Positions 47,681 to 57,634 of a stretch of 64,000 bases of DNA are shown piece by piece. Position numbers and translations under genes: made by a program. Source of the stretch: Liolophura sinensis (taxonomy: Eukaryota > Mollusca > Polyplacophora > Chitonida > Chitonidae). The notes under the pieces are model-generated. The model searched no databases and was not told the origin of the DNA. It saw only the letters and a program-made list of their open reading frames with translations. Location of the stretch: contig NC_088301.1 of the NCBI RefSeq assembly GCF_032854445.1, positions 22,869,808 to 22,933,807 on the forward strand, written 5' to 3'. How positions within the stretch are numbered: position 1 is the stretch's first letter; every line of letters begins with the position of its first letter.

Positions 47681-48641
47681 CATTTGTATTGATTCCTTGA
47701 CCAAACTAACGTTGTTCAACTTTGAAAACAGTCTGTAATGTCTGTAACGATCTATACAGGCTGATGTGATCCCCAGATAATACGGTGTGAAACTTGTAAT
47801 GGAGGAGTCATGCCGTCTAGCCAGATTTTTGTAACCTCATATCCTACAACTTACAGTGTACTTACAGCACCCCTGTCCAGTGAGACTTTTCTTCACAACA
47901 TGCCGTATAAATGAGTGTTTCCTGTACTTTAGTTCGTCAACTTTGGAGTTCTGTCAGCTGTTTATTTGTTTATGTTCATCGAGCCTACACGGCCCTGATC
48001 GTTCACCTGTCTGGTAGGAGAAATGTTGTTCGTATTTTAGCCAGGGTATTTTATAGCCGGGGAAGATTTATCACCAGCTGTCATTTTGACTCGCATGGTT
48101 TGCCATACAGCAGAACATGTTCATCTTTCACTAACCGTCATTTTGTTCCGATGCATGTCAGTTAGGATCAGCGCACAAGTCATTGCTCTGTCATCGCCCA
48201 CTACCTCCCCACCCCCGCCCAACACTTCTCTCCAAATCCGGTTAGAATTCGGTATTGCTCTTGGAATCTACATCCCTCCAAAATCCCACAAACACTTTGC
48301 CCTAGCTGGGTGGCTTACAGTAATACCTTACAAACCAAACGATAATTGCCAGGAACACAAATTCGCCTCGTCTGTTGAATTCCACCGCTCTAAATATAAT
48401 CCCTGTGGGTCGTTTTACTGTTGTACTGACCCTCTGTGGGGCCAGGCGATGCAAGCAGTCTGGTCCAGATAACACCTCACGACCAAAATACCTTCAGTTA
48501 CAATTAATTCCTACCACTGGCCTTTGTGACCTGTTGGGGATTTGTTGTTCACTCTTAATCTTCCTTGATTTAACGTAGTATCTGGACTGACAGACGAACG
48601 GGCTAACCTCTATAGGATATTGTACTAGTACGCTACCGTAC
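47681..48641. other. no supported gene
   Basis: A 128-codon plus-strand frame (48086-48472) has no recognised domain, and its only acceptor-like site is internal. The stretch lies downstream of the minus-strand candidate exon at 48642-48804 and would be intron of that gene. Confidence 0.35.
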
Positions 48642-48804
48642 CTGTCTTCTGACTTCGGACACCCATCATCTTTTGCCCGCTGAGACGAAGTAAGCATTTC
48701 CAGTATAAGCCTCGAATATGATATCGTTACATCACTCTTCAAATTTTTGAATAGCCCGTCAAAACCGAGAAGTGCTTGAACCATTTCCGAAATAGACATT
48801 GAAA
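48642..48804 (-). CDS. candidate internal coding exon, unrecognised protein
   Basis: On the minus strand a long pyrimidine tract (ctttcttgttgtag at its end) gives a strong acceptor. The donor is GAAGACAG/gtacgg. The 163 nt between are open in the frame that enters at phase 1 and leaves at phase 2. The peptide starts SMSISEMVQALLGFDGLFKN, then LKSDVTISYSRLILEMLTSS, then QRAKDDGCPKSEDR. It is amphipathic with a charged end and no low complexity, which is unlike the chance frames around it. I do not recognise a family. The frame extends through a headless SINE upstream, which is intronic and not part of the exon. Neighbouring exons were not found. Confidence 0.45.
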
Positions 48805-48869
48805 CTACAACAAGAAAGAAAACCACAACGAAAAGGAAAACAAATATTATAGTTAAATCTTCTACACAC

Positions 48870-49018
48870 AGCTTATGCTGGCTTCCTCCCCGGTCGTACG
48901 TGGGATGGTCGTGGGTTTCCCCCCGGGCTCTGCCCGGTTTCCACCCACCATAATAATGGCCGCCGTCGTATAAATGAAATATTCTTGAGTACGGCGTAAA
49001 ACACCAATCAAAAAAAAA
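48870..49018 (+). mobile_element. SINE type 1, headless copy with target duplication
   Basis: Starts at agcttatgctggcttcctcc, about ten bases past the B-box, with no tRNA-like head. Flanks aaatcttctacacac (48855-48869) and aaatcttctacaacac (49019-49034) differ by one inserted base. The tail is a pure A run instead of AAAT units. The body lacks the cagcaacctgcgg block. It sits 50 bases upstream of the minus-strand candidate exon, in its putative intron. Confidence 0.92.
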
Positions 49019-49034
49019 AAATCTTCTACAACAC

Positions 49035-51131
49035 GAAACCCAAATGAGAGTTACATTGACCACTGCCTGTGCGACTATAGCTAGGTTGAAACGCTGCGTT
49101 GGAATGGTAGTCAGGAAGGTAACTTGTACATTGATTACCGAAATTCAGACTGAAGTATGCGAGGTTTATTCTCTTGCAATTTAAACAGAAGGACTTTCGC
49201 CTGACTTCCTCTCTCAGGGTATACTCAGAAAACTGAAGGACATTATAAATGACAATACCATGGGATGCGACCAAGAATACCTGTCAAATAAAGAAACTAA
49301 CGATATATTGCAACGTCATTATATAAATAAGGCTATTATATACTGCGAGATTCCCGTATTCAGCTGGACAGTGCGATATACTTTAAAACAAAACTGTATA
49401 TGAGTTCAGTGAATGAATAATTATACTTCATATCTCGGTATTACATCCATATGTCATGTGATCTGAATGTCACTTCGTGCCATTCTATATGAGAGACTAG
49501 CCATGCTCCATGTATAGCCATTACCCAACAGACATTTCTGGAAATTTCAATGTATACTGTACAAGTGCAGTTATTTTCAAATTGGAGACTGGAAGACGCC
49601 CAATCGTGGGCTTCATGTATATCTATAGGCCTACTTTAAAAGTATACATATATGCATTATTGAAAAAGCAAGGATAAAAGCTCTCTATATCTGTAATGAG
49701 TCACTATCTCCATAAACCAAAAGACTTTTGAAATTTGACAAACCACTTTATTATTCTTATCGCAAGCTGGCCGGCGGCACGCGACTTAAAATCTTTATCC
49801 TCGTTAATACTATATACATGCGTGCATTGAATGTTGTAAATATACAAGGTTTTATGATTGGTTCCAGTTCGTCCGTATGCTTGGTGCCTCGTACTATGTG
49901 CTTGCTTCCAATAAGCATTAATTCATTCTGACAAGACAGACCGCTATGTTCATCAGAGTGTGAATAACTCTGGAATTGTTCGCGCCCTGACTTGACATAG
50001 ACTGACAAACCCTGATCTTAAAAGTCGGCTTCCATTATTTTCATGAGTATGAATTAAACATGTGTGTAGACAATCGGTGCCGTAATCCGGTGGTATCAAT
50101 CTACACCTAGTCAGGCAATCGACTGTAATACGACATTTCGGTCTCTCTTATAAGCACCGTTTTGTTAACATCTGTCACGCCAATACATATATATGAGTTC
50201 AAAATAACACTTTCAGAAAGAACAGCTTTATATACAGTTCAAAATGAAGGCTTTTTGCTGACGCCGCGTTTATAATCATTTTTAGTAATAAAATTGCTAG
50301 CTCTAAGGTATATATAGGTTTCTAGCTTATTTATTTTGCCACTTGTCTCGAGAAGACATAAAAGAACATCATGCAGGCCTAAAAGCGATTAAAATCTGAA
50401 AGTTTACACGGAAATGTACGCCCACCATTTGCTTCCTGCCTTCCGGTAAAGGAATTGAATGGGAAGCTGTAAATGTGACATTCCTCGCATGAAAAAAGTG
50501 GCCAAATGTCAGAATGTCCTCAGTGTAGGCTTCGGGCATATATACGCGAACTGATTCGAGAAGACCTCAGTGACGGAATTCAGTACGTCCTTGATTGATT
50601 CTCAAAATAAATGATACTGAGAACATTACTGAAAATGTTGCAAATAATGTTTAAAGCCCCATGATGATAATTATGCTGGAATTAATGTTTATATATAGCC
50701 AATAACAGATATAATTTTCAATACTCAGATTATCATCTTGATGCATGACTTCAATTGATATTCAACGTTTCTCTATATATACATTTATGTGGATGCTATT
50801 ATCAAAATGCTTCTATAATAATCACCTCCATAAATGTAGAAATATTAACTCACCGAGATTGAATCTGAATTAATTCTGTTTTTCGTTTCTTAGTGTTGCG
50901 ACTATATATTAATTCACATTTAAAATATTGGACATGTTTCCGACAGAACAATAAGATCAAATGATGTACGGCTTTTTGGATAAGAATTTTTTTTATCCCG
51001 GCCTTTCATGTAAACTTTGTTATATATATATTGGCACAACTGGTGTATGATCGGAGCTGGTATATGATTAATCTCCGTCTGACAGCATGTTCTAGACCGT
51101 CAATCCTAGTATCTGTATCGTTTGAGAACGT
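49035..51131. other. no supported gene or repeat
   Basis: AT-rich. Open frames (49026-49274 minus, 49728-49931 plus, 49757-50008 minus) are short and without splice boundaries. This could be intron of the minus-strand candidate gene. Confidence 0.4.
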
Positions 51132-51224
51132 CTCTCAGCAACCTGCGGATGGTCGTGGGTTTCCCCGGGCTCTGTCTGGTTTCTTCCCACCATAATGCTG
51201 GCCGCCGTCGTATGAGTGAAGTAT
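51132..51224 (+). mobile_element. SINE type 1, truncated at both ends
   Basis: Runs from ctctcagcaacctgcgg through cataatgctggccgccgtcg to atgagtgaagtatt, then breaks off. The usual cttgagtacggcg segment and tail are replaced by the MITE fragment at 51225, so the two repeats are directly joined. Confidence 0.85.
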
Positions 51225-51304
51225 TAACAGGATATTTTGTTAAATACGACACAGATGTGTATCTAATATCAGTCAGACAACAGACTTTCTGTTAAGATTA
51301 ACAG
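51225..51304 (+). mobile_element. MITE fragment with palindromic 3' end, copy 2
   Basis: Starts with taacaggatattttg, matching the interior of the element at 4268-4500. It ends with cagtcagacaacagactttc and tgttaagattaacag, the same 3' end with one substitution in the palindrome. Only the right part is present. An ATT microsatellite follows directly. Confidence 0.7.
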
Positions 51305-51349
<45 letters not shown>

Positions 51350-51350
51350 T
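51305..51350. repeat. (ATT)n microsatellite
   Basis: About fifteen ATT units directly after the MITE end. The same arrangement occurs at 55600-55646, so the array probably belongs with the element. Confidence 0.95.
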
Positions 51351-51857
51351 TAGTGTGCATGCACGGGGATAATGGGAGGAGGAATTGGGGTTTATTCGGA
51401 GTGATTGGTCACAAATTGGTCGGTTGACGTGCAAGAAAAAAAATAAGAACGGCTGAATTACGAGGGACCGGTTACTGTAGGCCAGCTGGAAGTGTCGGTT
51501 AGATGTTAGCTGTGCAATTAGTTAAGAGTGGACTTTAATTCTGGGACGTTTAACGACTTGACCATGAATAAAACATTACTAACGAATTCCCCGTTTGCTT
51601 CGAGGTATGCGGTACTCTGAATCCTATATACTCGGTTTCAATCCTTCTGTTGTTGTTACGAGGAACATGCATGAGACATGAATAAATTATTCAACCTTTT
51701 GCAGTCGTGCTAGGCTCTGTCCTGATATTATATAAAGGAGAGGAAATGTCCCTGTCAATTCAACGTCGACCCACATGGGAAGTTAACGTAATATGAATGG
51801 ACATGAACTGTATAGTTGTTGAGAGGTAGTAAGCTATCAGTATATTTCCTTTGGTCA
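51351..51857. other. no supported gene or repeat
   Basis: No exon or repeat seen. Confidence 0.4.
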
Positions 51858-52110
51858 CAGTGGCAATGTAGGTGGCATCAAGCGTAAGTGGCAATGCAGG
51901 TGGCACCGCGCGTATATAAGTGGCAATGTATAGGTGGCATCAAGCGTGAATGGCAATGTGGATGACACCAAGCGTGAATAGTAATGCAGGTGACACCAAG
52001 CATGAATTGCAATGCAGGTGTCCACAAGCGTATATATTAGTGGTAATGCGTAGGTGGTACCAACCGTAAATGGCAGTGTAGATGGCACCACATGTAAATG
52101 CCAATGCAGC
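51858..52110 (+). repeat. ~30-bp minisatellite
   Basis: About eight imperfect units around gtggcaatgcaggtggcacc followed by aagcgtgaat. Several carry an extra tatata or tatatata insert, so the period varies. The 108-codon minus frame across it (HWHLHVVPSTLPFTVGTTYA-type repeats) is a by-product of the periodicity. Confidence 0.85.
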
Positions 52111-53070
52111 AGAACATATGTAACGAGCAGTAATATACATGGCCCCATACCGAAGGCAAGTAAGTCGCCCGTTTTCCACAAAGAAACTGGGCGAGGTCAA
52201 AAAATCCATGTTCTCAAATCTGAATGGTACAATCCTGCATTTGGTCGATTGAAACAGCGTGTCGTTCGTGTGTGTATATCACGCTCATTGTTGCTTAGAA
52301 AAAAAAAGAAAGAAAGAAAAAACAAAAAGAAAAGAAAATTGTATATCCAATTTACATGCTCCGGAAGTAATAGAAGTGTATAGTTGTCTTAAATGGCAGC
52401 TGTAGGCTTGGAATATCCCTTTAGGGGCCGAGAGTTGTAATATGACTTTTTGCATGCATGACATATCTGTGTGTTTATGTACATATATATGCACGCGAAT
52501 ATGTATCGTGTTACTCAAGCGTCTTCCATGTAATACGATCATATCAGACTTACTAATATGGATCAATGTTCAAAGTGACTTCAGTACTATATACTCATGC
52601 ATATAAACATCTGAAAACTATATCACATATCCTGGTCGTGACGTAGATGAGTTGACTTGTTCGATATATGGTGCTTAATTTTCTTTCATGTTTGTCTTAA
52701 TGAAAATGTCTTCTTTAGAAGCTTTTCCCATTGATGTATGGGGCACTATGACCTTCATATGTCTGTGACTTTACTGGAACAATGTTGTACACACAACATA
52801 TTTAGTACGAAACTGCGTTTACATAAACCTATATATGTATGAGGTGTTTGTGGGTTCGAATCCAGCTCTCGCGGGTTCCACTGCCGGTTTATCCTCCACA
52901 AAACTCACTCAGCGTATCTGTTGGCTCATGTTAAAAGATAGGATATCGAAAGTTTGACCCGAGAGACCAACAGACAGACAGACAGGTAGACAAACAGAGA
53001 GCACTTGTCGTGGCTAAAAATCCAGACATCAGCATTCCTCAAACAAACAGTTCAATCTATATACTCGAAT
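52111..53070. other. no supported gene; B-box-like arm near 52850
   Basis: gtgggttcgaatccagctct at 52850-52869 matches the B-box arm of a tRNA, and related text follows (gcgggttccactgccggttt). It may be the head of another SINE type. No A-box is visible upstream. An AAAGAAAG-rich run lies near 52300-52335. Confidence 0.35.
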
Positions 53071-53250
53071 GAGGGGCCTCCGTGGCGAAATGGTTATCGC
53101 AGAATATAGACCCTCTCATCAACGCGGTTGCTGTGAGTTAAGTCCAGCTCTTGCTGGTTTCCTCTCCGGACGTACGTGAGAAGGCCTGCCATCAGCTTGC
53201 GGATTGTCGTCAGTTTCCCCAGGTGTATAAGTGAAATATTCTTGAGTATA
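53071..53250 (+). mobile_element. SINE type 1, internally deleted
   Basis: The head begins gaggggcctccgtggcgaaa, with an altered A-box and gtgagttaagtccagctctt at the B-box. The body continues to cgtcagtttccccaggtgta, where the catcataatgctggccg block is deleted, then aagtgaaatattcttgagta. The tail is missing. A possible orphan tail (acggcgtaaaactcccacca, aaataaataaa) lies 390 bases downstream at 53636-53668. Confidence 0.8.
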
Positions 53251-53310
53251 CCTGAGTGTTTAACAAGTGCTTACAGTATATATACAAATGTCCTAAATAC
53301 AAATTTGGGG

Positions 53311-53470
53311 AGTGGGCAGTGGTCTCGTTATTACATGGGCTTGCCTTACAATGTCAATGGCACACGCTCAAATCTGGCCTTGGACATGCAAGTAATTTGT
53401 AAATTCCCCTTCAAACTGCTTATGAAGTCTTGTCGAGAATTGGAAGTCGAGGATGTTTGTGCGTCCAACA
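53311..53470 (+). mobile_element. SINE type 3 (tRNA-Leu-like head), decayed
   Basis: The phrase ggtctcgttattacatgggc and the segment ctcaaatctggccttggaca, then aatttgtaaattcccctt, align with the copy at 58088 (gttcaaacctgaccttgcat, aatttgtagattttcct). Only the head and the segment after it are recognisable. Confidence 0.5.
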
Positions 53471-53937
53471 TTCACAGAAGACCATGCTCTTGTCGTCCAC
53501 CAACATCCTGCATGTACATGTGAAAAAGTTCGTCATTATGTAAAGAAACATAATTTACAATGTAACATTCTACAGCATATCCTATATAGGATGTTCACAA
53601 TAAAGACAGGTACTATATAAGGTGTCTTTTGAGACAACGGCGTAAAACTCCCACCAAATAAATAAAGATATGGTATCCCCTTAATCCAGATGCGTCGCCC
53701 GATGACCTGCATGCTGTTTGAACAGGGGCGGCAACATAGGTTCACACACTGATCAAGGTGTCTCATAATCGTGAATGTGTATGTCCTGTACAATCTATAA
53801 CCAACCGATAAACAGCATGTTTTTGCAAGTCGGATAGTTATGCTGAAAATATTCATGAAGCTGATATATAATATACAGTATGCATATAAAACTTATACAC
53901 GCATGCACGCCTTCGATGTACCACGGATATAAAAGGC
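53471..53937. other. no supported gene
   Basis: Contains the possible orphan SINE tail at 53636-53668. The 106-codon minus frame (53536-53856) is within chance length. This stretch would be 3' flank of the minus-strand candidate exon at 53938. Confidence 0.35.
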
Positions 53938-54272
53938 TTATAAAACTCGTAAACCAAACCACCATGCATCGTATACATAGGTGAAAACTCCTTGAGCACG
54001 ATACTGATCAACAAAGCCATCTTGGCATGTAACGGTGTTGAAATGGTCAGGTAGCGTCATTCGGTTCGTGGCGTTTTGTTTAACACCATCACAGGTGAAT
54101 CGTGCACATGTGCAAGATTTGTTTACAGTACTGCACATTGATTCCAAGCATGCACGAACACATGCAAATATATACGTAGTCCTTACAGCGCATGGTGTCG
54201 CTTTGTAAGATCGATTTGCATCGCTAACACCACTAGCAAATTGTGCACAGAAATCTTTAACAATGCCGAGGT
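53938..54272 (-). CDS. candidate terminal exon of a cysteine-rich, possibly secreted protein
   Basis: The minus-strand acceptor (tttctcccccttcaacgtga, then ccccag) ends before 54272, and the frame runs about 111 codons to TAA at 53938-53940. It has about nine cysteines clustered as FACVRACLESMCSTVNKSCT and ARFTC. There are three possible N-glycosylation sites inside it (NRS, NKS, NAT), and it ends DAWWFGLRVL. Cysteines plus sequons fit an extracellular domain. I recognise no family, no signal peptide lies on this exon, and no poly-A signal was seen close downstream. Frames this long also arise by chance here, so the call rests on composition and the acceptor. Confidence 0.3.
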
Positions 54273-54627
54273 CTGGGGTCACGTTGAAGGGGGAGAAAAT
54301 GATGTCAGAAACAACAAATACTCTGTCTCAACTTTTGGTTATATTAATACGATGTACACATGCATCCTTTTTATCAAAATTATTCACACGATGATCTAAC
54401 CAATACCTGAATCATTCCTGTAGATGGATGCTGAATACGTAGTTCCGCGCGAGGACACCATTTAGTGAGGATAAACCTCTCACACCTCCGTGCGTTGCAC
54501 AGGCCGTGGTGGCAGTGAGATAAAGCGAATGTATACAACGTCTCATGCTTGTAAGCCAATATTTTGGATTTCGTATGAATTTGACAATTCTTGCAAAAGT
54601 ACACATTGTAGCTGTAGTATGTAAAGT
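54273..54627. other. no supported gene or repeat
   Basis: If the minus-strand exon at 53938-54272 is real this is its intron. Two short minus frames overlap here (54380-54604, 54412-54699) without support. Confidence 0.35.
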
Positions 54628-54637
54628 TCTAAACATG

Positions 54638-54853
54638 TACTCCAGTGCGGCGCAATGACCAAGGAGCATCTCATCGAGTTCAGCTGATGCTGGCTTCATC
54701 TCCGCTCGTACGTAGGAAGGTCTTCTAGCAATCTGTGGATGGTCGTTGGTTTCCCCCGGGCTCTGTCCTGGTTCCTCTCACTATAATGCTGACCGCAATC
54801 GTATAAGTGAAATATGAGTACGGCGTAAAATACCAATCAAATAAATACATAAA
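54638..54853 (+). mobile_element. SINE type 1 lacking the A-box, with target duplication
   Basis: Flanked by tctaaacatg at 54628-54637 and 54854-54863. It starts at tactccagtgcggcgcaatg, so the first thirty or so bases of the head including the A-box are missing. The rest of the head and the body are present. A deletion removes the tattcttg part of the 3' body (gaaatatgagtacggcg). The tail is AAAT/ACAT. Confidence 0.9.
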
Positions 54854-54863
54854 TCTAAACATG

Positions 54864-55377
54864 GAAATTACATGTAGTCTATCGATATAATATATACTGA
54901 TATATGCATTCTATTCAGCCTTTTCCGTTCTAATTCTAAGTAACATCGGAACACCTGCTTGTACATGGAATGCCTATTAGATACGTAATATGGGCAGTGT
55001 CTATGCAGGTGCGTGTCATTTCGGTATATATCACTGTTCGTATACGGCCTTGCTGACGATGTATGTGTTCGAGGACGCTCAGTGGAGACCACTCGTACAT
55101 GTCTTCCTCCAATGTGGTGTAGGCCTACGTGGTATATCTGTACATCCCCCGTGGGGAAATTCGCCAGTAGGCCCTATATAGTGGTTTAATTACCGCTCGG
55201 GTTTTCTGCACATATAGGCCTAAAACTAACCGGCATCATATTTATAACAAATATAGGTGAAAAACACTCTTGTATAGAAAAATCAGTTCAAAGTTCGGAC
55301 TAGCGGGACCTTTGTCAAAAATACTTTTACAGCTAAGTTTTTGGACTAGCTGGCCTTCGGACTATAGTTAATTAATC
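54864..55377. other. no supported gene or repeat
   Basis: No exon or repeat recognised; short chance frames only. Confidence 0.4.
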
Positions 55378-55600
55378 CGTTAATTTTCACAAAAAAGTCC
55401 CCTGTCTGAGTGATGTTAGAATATACTTGTTATTATAACGTGTTGCTGTGTCATATTCAACATACCGCTAATATGTTTGTCTAATAGAATATTTATGTTG
55501 ATTTATTAGAATACTTTTGTGATATTTAACATAATAATCTGCAGCAATAGCAGAATACATTCTAACATCACTCAACAGGCTTTCTGTTCAATTTAACAGA
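55378..55600. mobile_element. MITE with terminal inverted repeats, copy 3
   Basis: The left end (55378-55432) and right end (55559-55599) are inverted copies over about 42 bases. gagtgatgttagaat on the left faces attctaacatcactc on the right, and ccgttaatttt faces ttcaatttaacag. The right end matches copies 1 and 2. There is no coding capacity. An ATT array follows directly, as at 51305. Confidence 0.75.
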
Positions 55601-55646
55601 TGATTATTATTATTATCATTATTATTATTATTATTATTATTATTGT
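55601..55646. repeat. (ATT)n microsatellite
   Basis: ATT units with one ATC and ending TTGTTG, adjoining the MITE right end. Confidence 0.92.
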
Positions 55647-55777
55647 TGTTTAGGGAATAGAAGGTGGTCACTATTCCTATTGTAAGAACTATTAACATGT
55701 AATGTGGGGGTAGGTCTGGAAAATATTGTGAAGGAATTGTGTGCATGCATGCAGGCATTGTTAAACGTGCATGTTAT

Positions 55778-55779
<2 letters not shown>

Positions 55780-55860
<81 letters not shown>
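55780..55860. repeat. (AT)n microsatellite
   Basis: About forty uninterrupted AT units. Confidence 0.98.
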
Positions 55861-55866
<6 letters not shown>

Positions 55867-56247
55867 GACCGGTAAGCAAGTTTTCCCCCTTTTTTTGAAA
55901 TGCTTGTGCTTCTGTCACATTTTCATTGCAGCTTAAATTTTACACTATAATGTTTATCTTTTTGTTTGCTGAGAAAAGATTGATCTTATTCTTTCAATAA
56001 ACACGCCCAAGTAGGTGTATATGCCAAATCTGCTGGTATTAGGCCTTGCCAGTATTTGGCCGGCGTATTATAAACGCATATAGATAGATCTAGATATGTG
56101 ACGGGTAGACATTGAAATTCTTCCGTTCCTGTGTAGTTTTCTAAGCATTGATGATCACACACCCATACACATAGGCTAATTTTCCATCATGATTGCTCTC
56201 ACTTAAGTCACATGTGCACTTGTTTCTGTATATTGTCCTGCAATCCA
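55861..56247. other. no supported gene; upstream flank of CpG-rich block
   Basis: AT-rich sequence between the microsatellite and the CpG-rich block. It may hold distal promoter sequence of the gene proposed to start near 56.3 kb; no specific site is recognised. Confidence 0.35.
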
Positions 56248-56620
56248 ATCTAGCCTATTTTGTTCAATGTGAGCTGTCGGTTTTGGGGGGCTTTCTCTTT
56301 GATCTCACGTTTTACGACATCGCCTCCGCTTTATGGCTGGTCGTCTGGTTCTCTCATATCGTGAGCGGAGGTAAAGCTGCTTAGCTCACAGATTGTGTTG
56401 GGCTAGCAGACCGAACAGCCGCTCCGGGGGTGGATTTTACCAGAAATCTTGCGCTCTTCTGGGTTTAAAACCCAAAGCAGGTAGGTAGAGAAGCATAAAT
56501 TTAAACGTCGCTGGTATGGTCGTATTTTGGGCTCTCTCGATTTAGTGGATCGAGCGAGAGCTGCGATCGAGGATGATTTTTGGTTGCCCTGGTGTGAAGT
56601 GAAATGTAGCTGATGAGAAC
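56248..56620 (+). promoter_or_regulatory. CpG-rich block with two splice donors: candidate promoter and 5' exon
   Basis: CpG dinucleotides are far denser here than in the surrounding AT-rich DNA (for example atcgagcgagagctgcgatc and gaacagccgctccggggg). Two good donors lie inside: GCGGAG/gtaaag at 56371 and AAAGCAG/gtaggt at 56481. A 5' untranslated exon ending at 56480 is the simplest reading. If instead the block is translated, the frame through 56371 leaves one base over, which joins in frame to the exon starting at 57437. The transcription start is not resolved. Confidence 0.4.
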
Positions 56621-57393
56621 GACTTGTGGGGAGAGGAGGGAGAAGGGTCTGCCTCTCTAACACAGCACACAGACTCCCTGTCTTAAGGCATTTCTGGTTA
56701 AGATTCCCTCTCGTGATGCAGTGTGCTTGTGTGTCTATCGAACACGGTGGGAGACTCAGTGTTTCAGTGTTGTTTGTGGGCTGGGCGTGTGTTCTGGGCT
56801 CAAGAGAGGCTTGGGTGTTAATGCTGGTCGGGGATTAGCAGGTCTGAGTCTGACTGAGTTAAAAGCTCTCAGGGGCAGGGCAATGCTTTTGCATATGAAA
56901 GTCAAACGGCTCCCTGTGTGAAAGAATTCGGGAGAATACAATCTATGATGGTTAGACTCTTGATAAACAGAATATTAACTTGTTTGCACGTGATGCCTTC
57001 AGTCCGTTTACATGACATTACATGCTGTAAAGATATATATATGTATGTATTGTCATGTTTTGCCTATAAATTATGCATTTTTTTTCTTGAAAGTTTGTAT
57101 ATAAACTATGATGTTAAATTCATTTATTCATATCACTATGCGTTTTCTTGCATGTAGTTAGTTGGAAGTGGATAACTTGTAGAGCTGATAAACTTTCATA
57201 TAATATGTTCTTTATACACAATACTATAAAGACACCCAATTTTGATGAAATTAATGTGGTTGAGAAATGTAAATAAAGAGAGAAAGCATTGATCAGATTT
57301 CAAAGTGTGGGTAAATTTAGGATGAATACAGTAATTTGAACTGAAGCCTGCTTCACAATTACTGAGTACAGTATGGCAGTTGGTTATGAATGA
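56621..57393 (+). other. probable first intron; no supported gene
   Basis: GC-richer at first (to about 56930) with overlapping chance frames on the plus strand, then AT-rich. It lies between the candidate 5' exon and the candidate coding exon. Confidence 0.35.
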
Positions 57394-57436
57394 ATGACTA
57401 TGGAACCCACTATCGCTATGTGTATGTTACTTGTAG

Positions 57437-57634
57437 CTGAAGCCATTGTCAAATGCGGCCCTAGTCAGGCTATAGCCGTAGCCACATCAAGATCCCATAC
57501 TGTTGCTGTTTCATTCAGCCCCGAAGATTTTATCACCAAGAGCCCTATACCCCTTCAGGGTTGTGGCTCATATGAACTAAAGCGTGACCATTTCCCCTGT
57601 GCACACACAATGGGGATAAATGGGAACATGAGCG
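57437..57634 (+). CDS. candidate coding exon, unrecognised protein
   Basis: The donor AGCG/gtaagt at 57635 is strong. Acceptor options are cttgtag ending at 57436 (198-nt exon, phase 1 in and out) or the better ctgtttcattcag ending at 57518 (116 nt). The frame is part of the longest open frame in the window (57394-58140, 248 codons), longer than expected by chance. The peptide includes EAIVKCGPSQAIAVATSRSH, TVAVSFSPEDFITKSPIPLQ and GCGSYELKRDHFPCAHTMG, with mixed composition and good codon variety. An ATGG at 57400 upstream in frame could be the start if the exon begins earlier. It joins in frame to 61281. No family recognised. Confidence 0.45.

Noticed and set aside
48805-49063. N-terminal part of the 189-codon minus-strand frame, including a hydrophobic stretch that looks like a membrane segment
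   Set aside because: The hydrophobic residues translate the pyrimidine tract of the splice acceptor, and the rest is SINE sequence. Only 48642-48804 is retained.
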